Positions 1 through 6,648 of a DNA stretch of 32,382 nucleotides are shown here, piece by piece. The notes beneath the pieces were generated by a model. It ran no database searches, was not told where the DNA came from, and saw only the letters and a program-made list of their open reading frames with translations. A program made the position numbers and the translations under genes. The first letter of the stretch is position 1, and every line of letters begins with the position of its first letter. Source of the stretch: Thermus composti (GTDB taxonomy: Bacteria; Deinococcota; Deinococci; Deinococcales; Thermaceae); the NCBI RefSeq assembly GCF_014647535.1, contig NZ_BMPJ01000023.1, positions 1 through 32,382 on the forward strand, read 5' to 3'.

Positions 1-34
1 TTACCCAAGCCCCCTTCTTTATTGGCGTGTCAAT

Positions 35-54
35 GGATATGCGGGTGAATATCC
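35..54. repeat. Short inverted repeat at the window edge
   Basis: GGATAT (35-40) and ATATCC (49-54) form a 6-bp inverted repeat around an 8-nt loop. It lies in a 127-nt stretch (1-127) that is less GC-rich than the rest of the window and has no convincing reading frame. It could be a weak hairpin beyond the 3' end of the neighbouring minus-strand gene, an operator, or chance. I see no other feature in 1-127. Confidence 0.25.
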
Positions 55-127
55 GAAAGGGGGGCTTAAAAAACAAGTTGTAGAGGGTAAGGTTCGCGCT
101 TCTTGGTCCTAGGACACCCAGAACCGT

Positions 128-1015
128 TTAAGACAAAAGCCATCTTTTCAGGACCCCACCCCACCGTTTCCACCAGGGCCCAAAGCGAAGCTCGTAGCTT
201 CGGGCCGCCTCCTCGGGGCCCAGGTCCACGCCCAGCTCCTTAGCCAGGAAGTAGCGGTGGTCCATGATCCAGAGGTAGAGGTCCGCCTCGGTGCGGCCGG
301 GGAAGTCCTTAAGAAGCCCTAGGCGCCGGATGGCCTCCACCGTGGGCCGGTAGAGGTTCTGGTACCAGTCCACCACCGCCTCCTCCCAAGGGACCTCCCG
401 GCCCTCCTCCAGGCCCTTGAAGTAGCGGCGGGTGGCGATGTGGTCCAGAAGGAGGTCGTAGCGGCCCAAGGCGGTGAAGCGGATCTCCTCGGCCTCGGGG
501 AGAAGCTCCTTAAGGCGGGTCTTCTCCAGGAAGTGGGCGTACTCGGCCTTGAGGATGAGGTCTTTCAGGGTGTCCCCGGGCTTTACGGGCACGGGGACCT
601 CGAGGGCGATGACGTAGGCGTCTATGTAGCGCTGCCCCGTGGCCTTGGCCAAGGCCACCCGGTGATTCCCGTCCTTGACGAAGTAGGCCTCCCCCACCTG
701 GTAGACCTCTATGGGGGGGAACTCCATCCCGGAAAGCTGCAGGGCGCGAAGGCGCTTCCAGCGCTCCAGGGTGTGGGGGGTCTTGGGGAGGAAGCGGTGG
801 TCAAAGTCCTCGTAGCGGTCCACCGAGCCCACCACCTTGTCCACCTCAATGGTCCTCAAGCCCAGGTGGCGCTCCCCCTTGGGCCTCAGCGCCAGGGCCT
901 GGTGGAAAGGAAGGAGGGTGTTGGGCTCCCCCTTCAGGCGGTGAAGGAGCTCGTGCAGCTTTGCCCGGCGCTCCAGGCGCTCGGCCTCGGTTTCCACCTG
1001 CCAATGGGTCCGCAT
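128..1015 (-). CDS. ParB/sulfiredoxin-fold domain protein, function unknown
   Basis: A 295-residue protein. Residues about 54-140 resemble the ParB/Srx fold: a conserved start (RTIEVDKVVGSVDRYEDF), a PPIEVYQV strand near residue 100, and the motif VKDGNHRVALA at 113-123, which matches the phosphate-binding GxxR/HR loop of ParB-like domains. The remaining C-terminal half is helical, charged and unfamiliar to me. There is no helix-turn-helix typical of chromosome-segregation ParB, so it is probably not the partition protein. Proteins with this domain can be nucleases, CTPases or kinases, and nothing here decides between them. It has no operon partner and is transcribed away from the tRNA-Leu gene. 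The ATG at 1015 is the only start that leaves the N-terminal helix intact. The fold is moderately certain; the function is unknown. Confidence 0.75.
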   Translation of the reverse strand: MRTHWQVETEAERLERRAKLHELLHRLKGEPNTLLPFHQALALRPKGERHLGLRTIEVDKVVGSVDRYEDFDHRFLPKTPHTLERWKRLRALQLSGMEFPPIEVYQVGEAYFVKDGNHRVALAKATGQRYIDAYVIALEVPVPVKPGDTLKDLILKAEYAHFLEKTRLKELLPEAEEIRFTALGRYDLLLDHIATRRYFKGLEEGREVPWEEAVVDWYQNLYRPTVEAIRRLGLLKDFPGRTEADLYLWIMDHRYFLAKELGVDLGPEEAARSYELRFGPWWKRWGGVLKRWLLS

Positions 1016-1097
1016 GGAACCGCTACCACCCCCTTCTTCCAGGGTAGCCCCTCCAGGTCAGGGAAATGTGAAAGAACGCTCAAGCCGCGGGGGAAGC

Positions 1098-1125
1098 TTG
1101 ACAAGGAAGGGGCTTTTGCTAAACT
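1098..1125 (+). promoter_or_regulatory. Promoter of tRNA-Leu
   Basis: A perfect TTGACA at 1098-1103, a 16-bp spacer and TAAACT at 1120-1125 give a predicted start near 1132, about 19 nt before the mature tRNA. It is one of only three perfect -35 boxes I found; the others precede tRNA-Ala and the ferredoxin gene. Confidence 0.8.
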
Positions 1126-1150
1126 AAAGCTTGCGCGTGAGGCGCGCCCT

Positions 1151-1237
1151 GCCGGGATGGTGGAACTGGTAGACACGCCATCTTGAGGGGGTGGTGCCCG
1201 CAAGGGCGTGCGGGTTCAAGTCCCGCTCCCGGCACCA
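1151..1237 (+). tRNA. tRNA-Leu (anticodon GAG)
   Basis: This is a class II tRNA with acceptor stem GCCGGGA (1151-1157) paired to TCCCGGC (1227-1233), discriminator A and an encoded CCA end (1235-1237). The D loop carries the usual GGTAGAC. The anticodon stem CCATC (1178-1182) pairs with GGTGG (1190-1194) around a 7-nt loop with GAG at 1185-1187. A long variable arm follows, then the GGTTCAAGTCC T-arm. It decodes CUC/CUU leucine codons. Confidence 0.97.
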
Positions 1238-1240
1238 AAG

Positions 1241-1261
1241 AAGGCCCCTCGGGGGCCTTTT
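1241..1261 (+). terminator. Hairpin after tRNA-Leu, ahead of tsaE
   Basis: AAGGCCCC (1241-1248) and GGGGCCTT (1252-1259) form an 8-bp stem with a TCG loop, followed by a short T run (1258-1261). It looks like an intrinsic terminator for the tRNA, yet tsaE starts only 8 nt beyond it. Confidence 0.7.
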
Positions 1262-1268
1262 GCTCATT

Positions 1269-1709
1269 ATGGGAAGGCTTCTTCTTACCCGGACCCTCCT
1301 TAGCCTCGAGGACACCCGCGCCCTGGCCCAAGAGGTCCTCCCCCTCCTCCCAGAGGAAGGGGTCCTGGTCCTGGAGGGCCCCTTGGGGGCGGGCAAGACC
1401 ACCTTCGTGCGCTTTTTGGCGGAGGCCTTGGGCTTCACGGGGCGGGTCACGAGCCCCACCTACACCCTCCTCCACACCTACCCCACGCCCCAAGGTCCCC
1501 TGGTCCACGCCGACCTCTACCGTTTAAAGGACCTCGAGGCCTTCCTGCCCCAGCTTTGGGCCGCCCGGGAAGGGGCCCGGCTGGTGGCAGTGGAATGGGG
1601 AAACCCGGAGGTCCTGGAAGCGGACCACCTCCTCCGCCTCATCCCCTTGGGGGAAGGCCGCCAGGCGGAGCTATGGGAGCTCTGCCCCGGCCAGGAGGAG
1701 GGCGTCTAG
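1269..1709 (+). CDS. tsaE: tRNA threonylcarbamoyladenosine biosynthesis ATPase TsaE
   Basis: A 146-residue P-loop ATPase that works with TsaB/TsaD to make t6A at position 37 of ANN-decoding tRNAs. The Walker A motif GPLGAGKTT is at residues 37-45, followed by the family motifs SPTYTLLHTY and HADLYRL; the WG(N)P near residue 115 is also typical. The length is normal for the family. The ATG at 1269 is chosen because upstream in-frame codons fall inside the tRNA. No Shine-Dalgarno sequence or TANNNT box precedes it, so expression probably depends on read-through from the tRNA-Leu promoter past the hairpin at 1241-1261. Its 3' end overlaps the convergent TlpA-like gene by 39 bp. Confidence 0.93.
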   Translation: MGRLLLTRTLLSLEDTRALAQEVLPLLPEEGVLVLEGPLGAGKTTFVRFLAEALGFTGRVTSPTYTLLHTYPTPQGPLVHADLYRLKDLEAFLPQLWAAREGARLVAVEWGNPEVLEADHLLRLIPLGEGRQAELWELCPGQEEGV

Positions 1710-2156
1710 CAAGGCCTCCCGCCCGGCCCGGCCAGCGAAAAGGGCCACCACCTTTCCTTCCCCATCCACCACGAAGGTCCAGGGCTGGCCCAGGACCTTG
1801 AAGCGGTTGGCCACCTCGTGGGGCTTGTCCTTTTCCGAGGCCAGGAGGGGAATAAAGCGGGGGTAAGCCTTCATGTAGCTAAGGACCGCCTCCTTGGTGT
1901 CCTTGGGCTCGCGGCTGATCACGTAAAAAGGGACCCCCGTCTCCTCGGCCACCCGATGAAGGCCGGGAAACTCCGCCCGGCACACGGGGCACCAGCTGGC
2001 CCAGAAGACGATGACCGCTGGTTTTCTCATCGTCTCGGGGGTTACCTCCGCCCCCTTGGGGTCTAGGAGGACGAAGGGGGGAAGCTTCTCCCCAGGCTGC
2101 ACCGCCCAAACCCAGGACCAAAGGGCCAGAAGGACACCCAAAAGGCTTTTCCCCAT
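1671..2156 (-). CDS. TlpA/ResA-family thiol-disulfide oxidoreductase, exported
   Basis: A 161-residue protein with an N-terminal hydrophobic signal or anchor (about residues 4-19), then a thioredoxin fold of the TlpA/ResA/AhpC-TSA type. The active site WCPVC is at residues 55-59 (Cys56, Cys59), and the cis-proline region reads LGQPWT. Such proteins reduce or isomerise disulfides outside the membrane, often for cytochrome c maturation. The start at 2156 gives a clean signal peptide; the longer frame upstream encodes unrelated proline-rich sequence. It is the last of three minus-strand genes, separated from the previous one by 43 nt. Its end runs 39 bp into tsaE on the other strand. The substrate cannot be told from sequence. 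Confidence 0.9.
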   Translation of the reverse strand: MGKSLLGVLLALWSWVWAVQPGEKLPPFVLLDPKGAEVTPETMRKPAVIVFWASWCPVCRAEFPGLHRVAEETGVPFYVISREPKDTKEAVLSYMKAYPRFIPLLASEKDKPHEVANRFKVLGQPWTFVVDGEGKVVALFAGRAGREALLDALLLAGAELP

Positions 2157-2199
2157 AAGCCCATGGTACGGAAATCCTCTTCCCTGAAAAGGGCCTGGC

Positions 2200-2700
2200 T
2201 CACCGAGGACGCTTAAGGCGTTTGAGGTCGTGGTCGGGCCAGATTCCGTCCGCCGCCAGGTGGAGCCACTGGGAAAGGTAGTACCCCAAAAGGGCAGCCC
2301 AAACCACCTCCTTGGACCAGACCCAGGGCCCAAGCCGCCACGTCACGCCTAGAAAGGCCAAGACCTCCCGCGCGCCCAGGTAGAGGAGGTAGAGGAGGCC
2401 CGCCAGGTACCCAAGCCGGGTCAAGGGCCCGAGAACCCAGGTGTGGGAAAGGCCCCGGTGCCGGAAAAGCCGACCGTAGGGGCGCCACAAAACCCCCAAA
2501 ACTCCCCAGCGTCCCACGGCCCTCACCCCCCTTTCCGCCAGATCCAGGTCCGGGGTGAGGAAGAAGGTGCCCGCCAGGTAAGCCAAGGCGAAGGCCAGGG
2601 CCCTAGGGTCCTCGGGGGAACCCCCGGCCCCCATGTAGGCCAAGGCCACCCCTCCCAGGGCCGCCAGGTTCAGGGCCTCGTGCGTGCGCCCCGAAGGCAT
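2200..2700 (-). CDS. Predicted metal-binding membrane protein (DUF2227/YdjM-like)
   Basis: A 166-residue protein. His7, the TPDLD motif (Asp51, Asp53), HRGLSHT (81-87, His81 and His86) and WLHLAADG (His147, Asp151) reproduce the pattern of the YdjM/DUF2227 families, predicted metal-dependent membrane hydrolases. Hydrophobic segments at about 36-50, 95-118 and 132-150 suggest membrane insertion with the metal ligands close together at one face. The substrate is unknown. It follows the cyanophycinase-like gene by 9 nt and precedes the TlpA-like gene, suggesting co-transcription. The ATG at 2700 is the natural start. Confidence 0.85.
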   Translation of the reverse strand: MPSGRTHEALNLAALGGVALAYMGAGGSPEDPRALAFALAYLAGTFFLTPDLDLAERGVRAVGRWGVLGVLWRPYGRLFRHRGLSHTWVLGPLTRLGYLAGLLYLLYLGAREVLAFLGVTWRLGPWVWSKEVVWAALLGYYLSQWLHLAADGIWPDHDLKRLKRPR

Positions 2701-2709
2701 GGGGCCATT

Positions 2710-3420
2710 TTAAAGGGGCAAGGGAAAACGTTCTCCGGCGGAAAGCACGTCCACCTTAAGGCCCCTGACCCCCCGCCCCGTGAACTGGGCCCCCCCGGCG
2801 TCCACCAGGGTCACGCCCCCGGCCCAGACCTCCCCGAGGCCCCGAAGAAGCCGGAGGGCGGTGTTCTCCAAAAGGCCCAGGCCCACTAGGTCCGGGTTGT
2901 CGGCCACCAGGCGGGAAAGGGCGAGGAAACGCCCCCTCTCCTCCACCCGGGGAAGGAGGGCAAGCCCCCTAAGGAGGGCAAGCCCAAAGGCCGCCCGCAC
3001 CTCCCCCTCAAAGGAGAAGAAGGCGGCCTCGCCCAGAAGCCCCGCCGCCTCCCCGAGGGCCACCACCCCGCCCCCCTGGCGCTCCACCTCCAGGAGGGCC
3101 TTTAGGACCAGGCTACCCCGGATCAGGTCCAGGAAGTCGGGAAGTCCCTCGGCGGCCAGGAGCACCAAGGGGCTTTGCGCCACCTGCCCCGCCAAAAGGG
3201 GGTCAAAGGCCTCCTCCCGTCGCTTTAGGTAGATCACCCGGCCCCGCTTAAGCCCCAGGTCGCGGTAGACCAGGCGCCACGCCTCCGCCAAGTCGCGCAG
3301 GGCGAAGGGAACGAGGAAAAGGGCCTCGCCCTTGGCCTCTTCCAAAAGCCTCGCCTCCACCCCCCGGAGGGCGCCCCGCAAAGGGTCTGCGGTGAGCAAC
3401 GCCACGTAACCTTGCCGCAT
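2710..3420 (-). CDS. Cyanophycinase-like (peptidase S51 fold) protein, probably inactive
   Basis: A 236-residue protein resembling the cyanophycinase/peptidase E fold. IRGSLVLKALL (100-110) matches the pre-nucleophile helix, and NPDLVGLGLLENTALRL (175-191) with GGVTLVDAG (201-209) matches the C-terminal region that usually reads NPxLLGIGIDExTA. The catalytic signature is gone: where the family has GTSAGA, this protein has GEAAGL (123-128), with Ala at the nucleophile position, and the usual xDQHF histidine is replaced by LLPRVEERGRF. It therefore looks like a non-catalytic relative with a binding or structural role. A strong ribosome-binding site (AAAGGAGGG) lies 5 nt before the ATG at 3420. 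It leads a three-gene minus-strand group and diverges from the TetR gene. The family call rests on pattern recognition. Confidence 0.75.
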   Translation of the reverse strand: MRQGYVALLTADPLRGALRGVEARLLEEAKGEALFLVPFALRDLAEAWRLVYRDLGLKRGRVIYLKRREEAFDPLLAGQVAQSPLVLLAAEGLPDFLDLIRGSLVLKALLEVERQGGGVVALGEAAGLLGEAAFFSFEGEVRAAFGLALLRGLALLPRVEERGRFLALSRLVADNPDLVGLGLLENTALRLLRGLGEVWAGGVTLVDAGGAQFTGRGVRGLKVDVLSAGERFPLPL

Positions 3421-3479
3421 GGTTGCCCTCCTTTGCCCCTTAGGGTAGCGCTTTCCTCATGAAAGGAAAAGGGGGTCAT

Positions 3480-3494
3480 GGTAAAGTGAGGTTC
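3480..3494 (+). promoter_or_regulatory. Extended -10 promoter of the tetR-carD unit
   Basis: TGGTAAAGT (3479-3487) is an extended -10 element with TAAAGT at 3482-3487. A GTG lies 7 nt further, the spacing seen at the other leaderless starts in this window. No good -35 is visible. Confidence 0.5.
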
Positions 3495-4064
3495 GTGGCC
3501 GCGACACCCTCCCCCCCGGGGGAAAGCGTCAGGGACAAGAAGAGGGCGATCCTCGAGGCCACCTTGGCGGTCCTCCGGGAGAGGGGGCTTTCCGGGCTCA
3601 AGATGGAGGAGGTGGCCCGGCGGGCCGAGGTGGGCAAGGGCACCATCTACCTTTACTTCCGCGACAAGCGGGACCTGCTCAAGGCCTTGGTGGAGGAGCG
3701 CACCTGGGCCTTTTACCGCCAGGTGGAGGCCGAGGTGCGCCGCAAGGCGCCTTTTTTTGAGAGGCTAGAAAGGATCCTCGCCCTCCGCCTGGACTGGGTG
3801 AGCGAGTGGCGGGGGCTCTGGGCCGCCGTGGCCCGGGAGGCGGAGAAGGACCCCACGCCCTGGCTCCAGGGCCTCCACCAGCACTACCTGGCCCTCCTCG
3901 AGGAGCTGGTCCAAAGCGGCAAGGAGGAGGGGGCCGTGCGCCAGGACCTCCCCTCCCGGGCCACCGCCGCGGTGATCGCGGCCCTGGGGTGCACCCCCCA
4001 GCTGGAGGTGGAAGCCTACTTGGAGCACCTGCTTGGGGTGCTCCGGAAAGGAGTCGCACCGTGA
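3495..4064 (+). CDS. TetR/AcrR-family transcriptional regulator
   Basis: About 189 residues from the GTG at 3495 (201 if the ATG at 3459 is used). The N-terminal TetR helix-turn-helix is clear: RDKKRAILEATLAVLRERG, then LKMEEVARRAEVGKGTIYLY and FRDKRDLL. The C-terminal half is a helical ligand-binding and dimerisation domain with no recognisable ligand signature. I prefer 3495 because an extended -10 (TGGTAAAGT) ends 7 nt before it, matching a leaderless transcript; from 3459 the start would precede the -10 box. The stop codon overlaps the start of carD (GTGA), so the two are translationally coupled. It diverges from the cyanophycinase-like gene and may regulate it or itself. Confidence 0.88.
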   Translation: MAATPSPPGESVRDKKRAILEATLAVLRERGLSGLKMEEVARRAEVGKGTIYLYFRDKRDLLKALVEERTWAFYRQVEAEVRRKAPFFERLERILALRLDWVSEWRGLWAAVAREAEKDPTPWLQGLHQHYLALLEELVQSGKEEGAVRQDLPSRATAAVIAALGCTPQLEVEAYLEHLLGVLRKGVAP

Positions 4065-4555
4065 AAGAGTTCCGTCCGGGAGACAAGGTGGTCCTGCCCC
4101 CTTACGGGGTCGGCGTGGTGGCGGGCATCGCCCAGCGCAACGTGAGCGGGGTGAGCCGGGCCTACTACCAGGTGGACTTCCCCGGCTCCCGCTCCAAGGC
4201 CTATGTCCCGGTGGAAGCGCCGCAAAGCGTAGGCTTGCGCAAGGCCCTATCCCCCGAGGAGATCCCGGCCATCTTGGACCTGTTGAAGAACGGGCGGATG
4301 CCCCTCCCCAAACAGTGGGCCGCCCGGCACCGCAAGACCAGCGAGATCCTGGCGGACGGAAACCCCTACCGCATCGCCCAGATGGCGGGGCAGCTTCGGG
4401 CCTGGGAGCTGGAGCGGGGGCTTCCCGACCTGGACCGCCAGGCCCTAAGGCGGGCCATCTACCTCCTGGCGGAGGAGGTGGCCCAGTCCCTGGAGATCAC
4501 CGTCCAGGAGGCCAAGCGCCTCTTTGAGGAGGCCTGGGGCGAGGAGCTGAACTGA
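4061..4555 (+). CDS. carD: CarD-family RNA polymerase-binding regulator
   Basis: A 164-residue protein, the same length as T. thermophilus CarD. The N-terminal Tudor-like RNA-polymerase interaction domain (about 1-65) begins FRPGDKVVLPPYGVGVV. The C-terminal domain is helical and contacts upstream DNA, with the typical MPLPKQWAARHRKTSEILAD segment near the middle. CarD proteins bind the RNA polymerase beta lobe and stabilise the open complex at promoters with a weak -10 upstream edge. The GTG at 4061 overlaps the TGA of the TetR gene by 4 bp, so expression is coupled to it. A perfect 12-bp inverted repeat follows 33 nt after the stop. Confidence 0.95.
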   Translation: MKEFRPGDKVVLPPYGVGVVAGIAQRNVSGVSRAYYQVDFPGSRSKAYVPVEAPQSVGLRKALSPEEIPAILDLLKNGRMPLPKQWAARHRKTSEILADGNPYRIAQMAGQLRAWELERGLPDLDRQALRRAIYLLAEEVAQSLEITVQEAKRLFEEAWGEELN

Positions 4556-4587
4556 GCCTTGGGGGCGGGTTTCCCTACCCTCGCTCA

Positions 4588-4615
4588 GCCCCTCCCGGTG
4601 CGAACCGGGAGGGGC
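4588..4615. terminator. Perfect 12-bp hairpin between convergent carD and tenA-like
   Basis: GCCCCTCCCGGT (4588-4599) pairs perfectly with ACCGGGAGGGGC (4604-4615) around a GCGA tetraloop. No strong T tract follows on either strand, so it may act as a bidirectional hairpin terminator without a U run, or protect 3' ends. Confidence 0.65.
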
Positions 4616-4620
4616 GAGGT

Positions 4621-5196
4621 CTAAAGAAGGAGGCTCCAGGTCTTGACCTCCATCTCCAGAATACGCTCCAGGTAGCGGGCGAGGCGGGCCCGGTCCAGGA
4701 GGGGAAGCTGCCCCTGGGCCAGGACCTCGAGGTCGTAAAGCACCGCCTGGAACTCCGGGGCCATCCAGTGCTGGGAAAGCTCCTCCCAAGGGCCTTCTTC
4801 TGGGACGTGGGCGCTCCAGGCCTCCAGGAAGAAGCGGTTAAGGAAGTAGAGGAAAACCAAGCGGTAGGGGTAAGGCAGGGTCCCCATTTCCTGGAGGAGG
4901 GCGATGTACTCCTGGCGCACGGGGTGGACGGGGGCCTTGGGGTCCACCCCCTGGGCCAAAAGCCAGTCCAGCTCCTCCACCGTGGCCAAGAGGATCTGGA
5001 CCAAGGGAAAGCGGTGGGCTTGAGGGGCCTCCTGGAGAAGGCCCACCTGGTAGCGGTAGAGGGCCTCCACGAAGGGATAGTCCTGCTCCAACCAAAAGCG
5101 AAAGCGCCCGGGGTCAAAGCGGATGGGAAGCCCCTTCAGGACCTCCCAGGCCTGGGGGCAGCAAGCCAACACCTCCTCAAGGGGTCGCACCCTCAC
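4621..5196 (-). CDS. TenA/PqqC-like protein (heme oxygenase-like fold)
   Basis: A 191-residue all-helical protein. The C-terminal segment HWMAPEFQAVLYDLEVL resembles the TenA/THI-4/PqqC helix that typically reads HWxSPEFQ. The usual TenA aminopyrimidine aminohydrolase motifs are not obvious, so thiamine salvage should not be assumed. It begins with GTG at 5196, or GTG at 5190, inside the end of ispE (20-bp overlap), so it is co-translated with the isoprenoid genes, although that does not reveal its role. An alternative is a diiron or heme-oxygenase-like enzyme of unknown substrate. Confidence 0.7.
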   Translation of the reverse strand: MRVRPLEEVLACCPQAWEVLKGLPIRFDPGRFRFWLEQDYPFVEALYRYQVGLLQEAPQAHRFPLVQILLATVEELDWLLAQGVDPKAPVHPVRQEYIALLQEMGTLPYPYRLVFLYFLNRFFLEAWSAHVPEEGPWEELSQHWMAPEFQAVLYDLEVLAQGQLPLLDRARLARYLERILEMEVKTWSLLL

Positions 5197-5995
5197 CTCC
5201 GATGCGGCCGTAGCGGGCGTAGCCGGAAAGGGCCAGGGCTTTGGCGGTCCTTTGGGCGTGGGCCTCGTCCTCGGCGAAGCCGAAAAAGGCGCTCCCCGAG
5301 CCGGACATGAGGACGCCCCGTAGCCCCAAGGCCCTTAGGCGGGCCTTCACCTCCTTGAGCTCAGGGTAAAGGCGGAAGGCGGGCCCCTCGAGGCTATTCC
5401 AGTAAGGGGGCTCCTCCCCCCGCCGGAGGGCCTCGAGGATGGCCTCCACGGGAAGCTCGGGGGCGTAGTCGTGGGGCTTGGCCTCGGCGTAGACCCGGGG
5501 GGTGGGCAGGCGCACCCCCGGGGCGTAGACCACCACCCACAAGGGGGGAAGGGCCAGGGGCCTTAGGCGCTCCCCGATCCCCCGGGCCTCCGCCGCGCCC
5601 CCCAGGAGGAAGAAGGGCACATCGGCCCCCAAGGCCAGGGCTAGGGAGAAGAGGTCCACCTCCGCCGGGTAAAGGGCCCGCAGGGCCAAAAGGACCTGGG
5701 CGGCGTCGGAGCTTCCCCCGCCCAGGCCCGCCCCCTCGGGCAAGGCCTTCTCCAGGACGATCCTCACCCCCCCGGGCCAGCCTGCCGCCTCCAGGTACAA
5801 AGCCGCCGCCCGGTAGGCCAGGTTCTGCTTGCCGTACCGCCCCCGGAACTCAATCCCCTGGGGCAAGGGTTCCAGGAAAAGGCGATCCCCAAAGGAAAGG
5901 GCGGCGAAAAGGGTGTGGAGCTCGTGGTAGCCGTCGGGGCGCCGCCCCAGAAGGGAAAGCCCCAGGTTCACCTTTCCCGGTGCCAAGCGTTCCAT
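5177..5995 (-). CDS. ispE: 4-diphosphocytidyl-2-C-methyl-D-erythritol kinase IspE
   Basis: A 272-residue GHMP kinase that phosphorylates CDP-ME with ATP in the MEP pathway to isopentenyl diphosphate. The N-terminus [20 protein letters not shown] carries the substrate-binding Lys and the DGYH motif. The ATP loop [14 protein letters not shown] lies near residue 90, and the C-terminal SGSGSAFFG is the third GHMP motif. It overlaps the end of ispD by 28 bp, giving an ispD-ispE unit for consecutive pathway steps. Confidence 0.96.
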   Translation of the reverse strand: MERLAPGKVNLGLSLLGRRPDGYHELHTLFAALSFGDRLFLEPLPQGIEFRGRYGKQNLAYRAAALYLEAAGWPGGVRIVLEKALPEGAGLGGGSSDAAQVLLALRALYPAEVDLFSLALALGADVPFFLLGGAAEARGIGERLRPLALPPLWVVVYAPGVRLPTPRVYAEAKPHDYAPELPVEAILEALRRGEEPPYWNSLEGPAFRLYPELKEVKARLRALGLRGVLMSGSGSAFFGFAEDEAHAQRTAKALALSGYARYGRIGGEGATP

Positions 5996-6624
5996 GTCCG
6001 GGCCAACGCCTCCGCCAAGGGGAGGTCCTCGGGATAAGTGATCTTGAAGGCCGTCCGCTCCCCCTCCACCAGGGCCACGGGGTAACCCAAGGCCCGCACC
6101 AGCTGGGCGTCGTCCGTGGCGGAAAGCCCCCGCTTTTTGGCGTAGGCGTGGGCCTCCCGCAAAAGGGCAGTGAAGAAGCCCTGGGGGGTCTGGACCAGGC
6201 GAAGGGCCTCCCGGGGCACCACCTCCCCATAGGCCCCCTCCTCGGGCCGGACCAGGGTGTCGGGGACGGGCAAGACGGGCACCGCCGCCCCCGTGGCCCG
6301 CGCGGCCTTAAGCACCCGGTCCACCAGGGCCCGGCTCACGAAGGGGCGGGCCACGTCGTGCACCAGGACCAAAGGGAGGCTCGCCGCCTCCAGAAGCCGG
6401 GCCACGGACTCCTGGCGGGTGGCCCCCCCGGGGAGGAAGGTGGCGCGAAGCCCCTTAGGAGGGGGAAAACCCGGGGGAAGGGCCACCAGGACCTCCGCCG
6501 CCTCCTGGAAGGCCTCGAGGACCCACTCCAAAAGGGTCCGCCCCCCCACCTCGAGGAAGGCCTTGGGGCCAAGGCCCAGGCGCTCGCCCTGGCCAGCGGC
6601 GGGGATGAGGACGGAGACCTCCAC
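5968..6624 (-). CDS. ispD: 2-C-methyl-D-erythritol 4-phosphate cytidylyltransferase IspD
   Basis: A 218-residue nucleotidyltransferase that joins CTP and MEP to give CDP-ME. The CTP-binding N-terminus [17 protein letters not shown] holds the conserved Arg and Lys; [17 protein letters not shown] and the C-terminal FKITYPEDL are family signatures. An ATG at 6633 would add three residues (MPL), but the GTG at 6624 is preferred: it lies 7 nt beyond the -10 TACCAT, mirroring the uppP start on the other strand. The coding ends of ispD and uppP are only 24 bp apart. Confidence 0.94.
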   Translation of the reverse strand: MEVSVLIPAAGQGERLGLGPKAFLEVGGRTLLEWVLEAFQEAAEVLVALPPGFPPPKGLRATFLPGGATRQESVARLLEAASLPLVLVHDVARPFVSRALVDRVLKAARATGAAVPVLPVPDTLVRPEEGAYGEVVPREALRLVQTPQGFFTALLREAHAYAKKRGLSATDDAQLVRALGYPVALVEGERTAFKITYPEDLPLAEALARTWNAWHRER

Positions 6625-6628
6625 CAAG

Positions 6629-6644
6629 GGCATGGTACCATGGG
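6629..6644. promoter_or_regulatory. Bidirectional leaderless promoter for ispD and uppP
   Basis: The 12-bp palindrome CATGGTACCATG (6631-6642) contains TACCAT on both strands (plus 6636-6641; minus 6637-6632), sharing the TA at 6636-6637. On each strand TGG precedes it, forming an extended -10. On each side exactly 7 nt separate the box from a start codon (ATG 6649 for uppP, GTG 6624 for ispD). The -35 regions are poor. Confidence 0.7.
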
Positions 6645-6648
6645 CCCC

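Noticed and set aside
4621-5196. Thiaminase/TenA aminohydrolase for thiamine salvage
   Set aside because: The fold-level resemblance is fair, but the catalytic TenA motifs are not evident and no thiamine gene is nearby.
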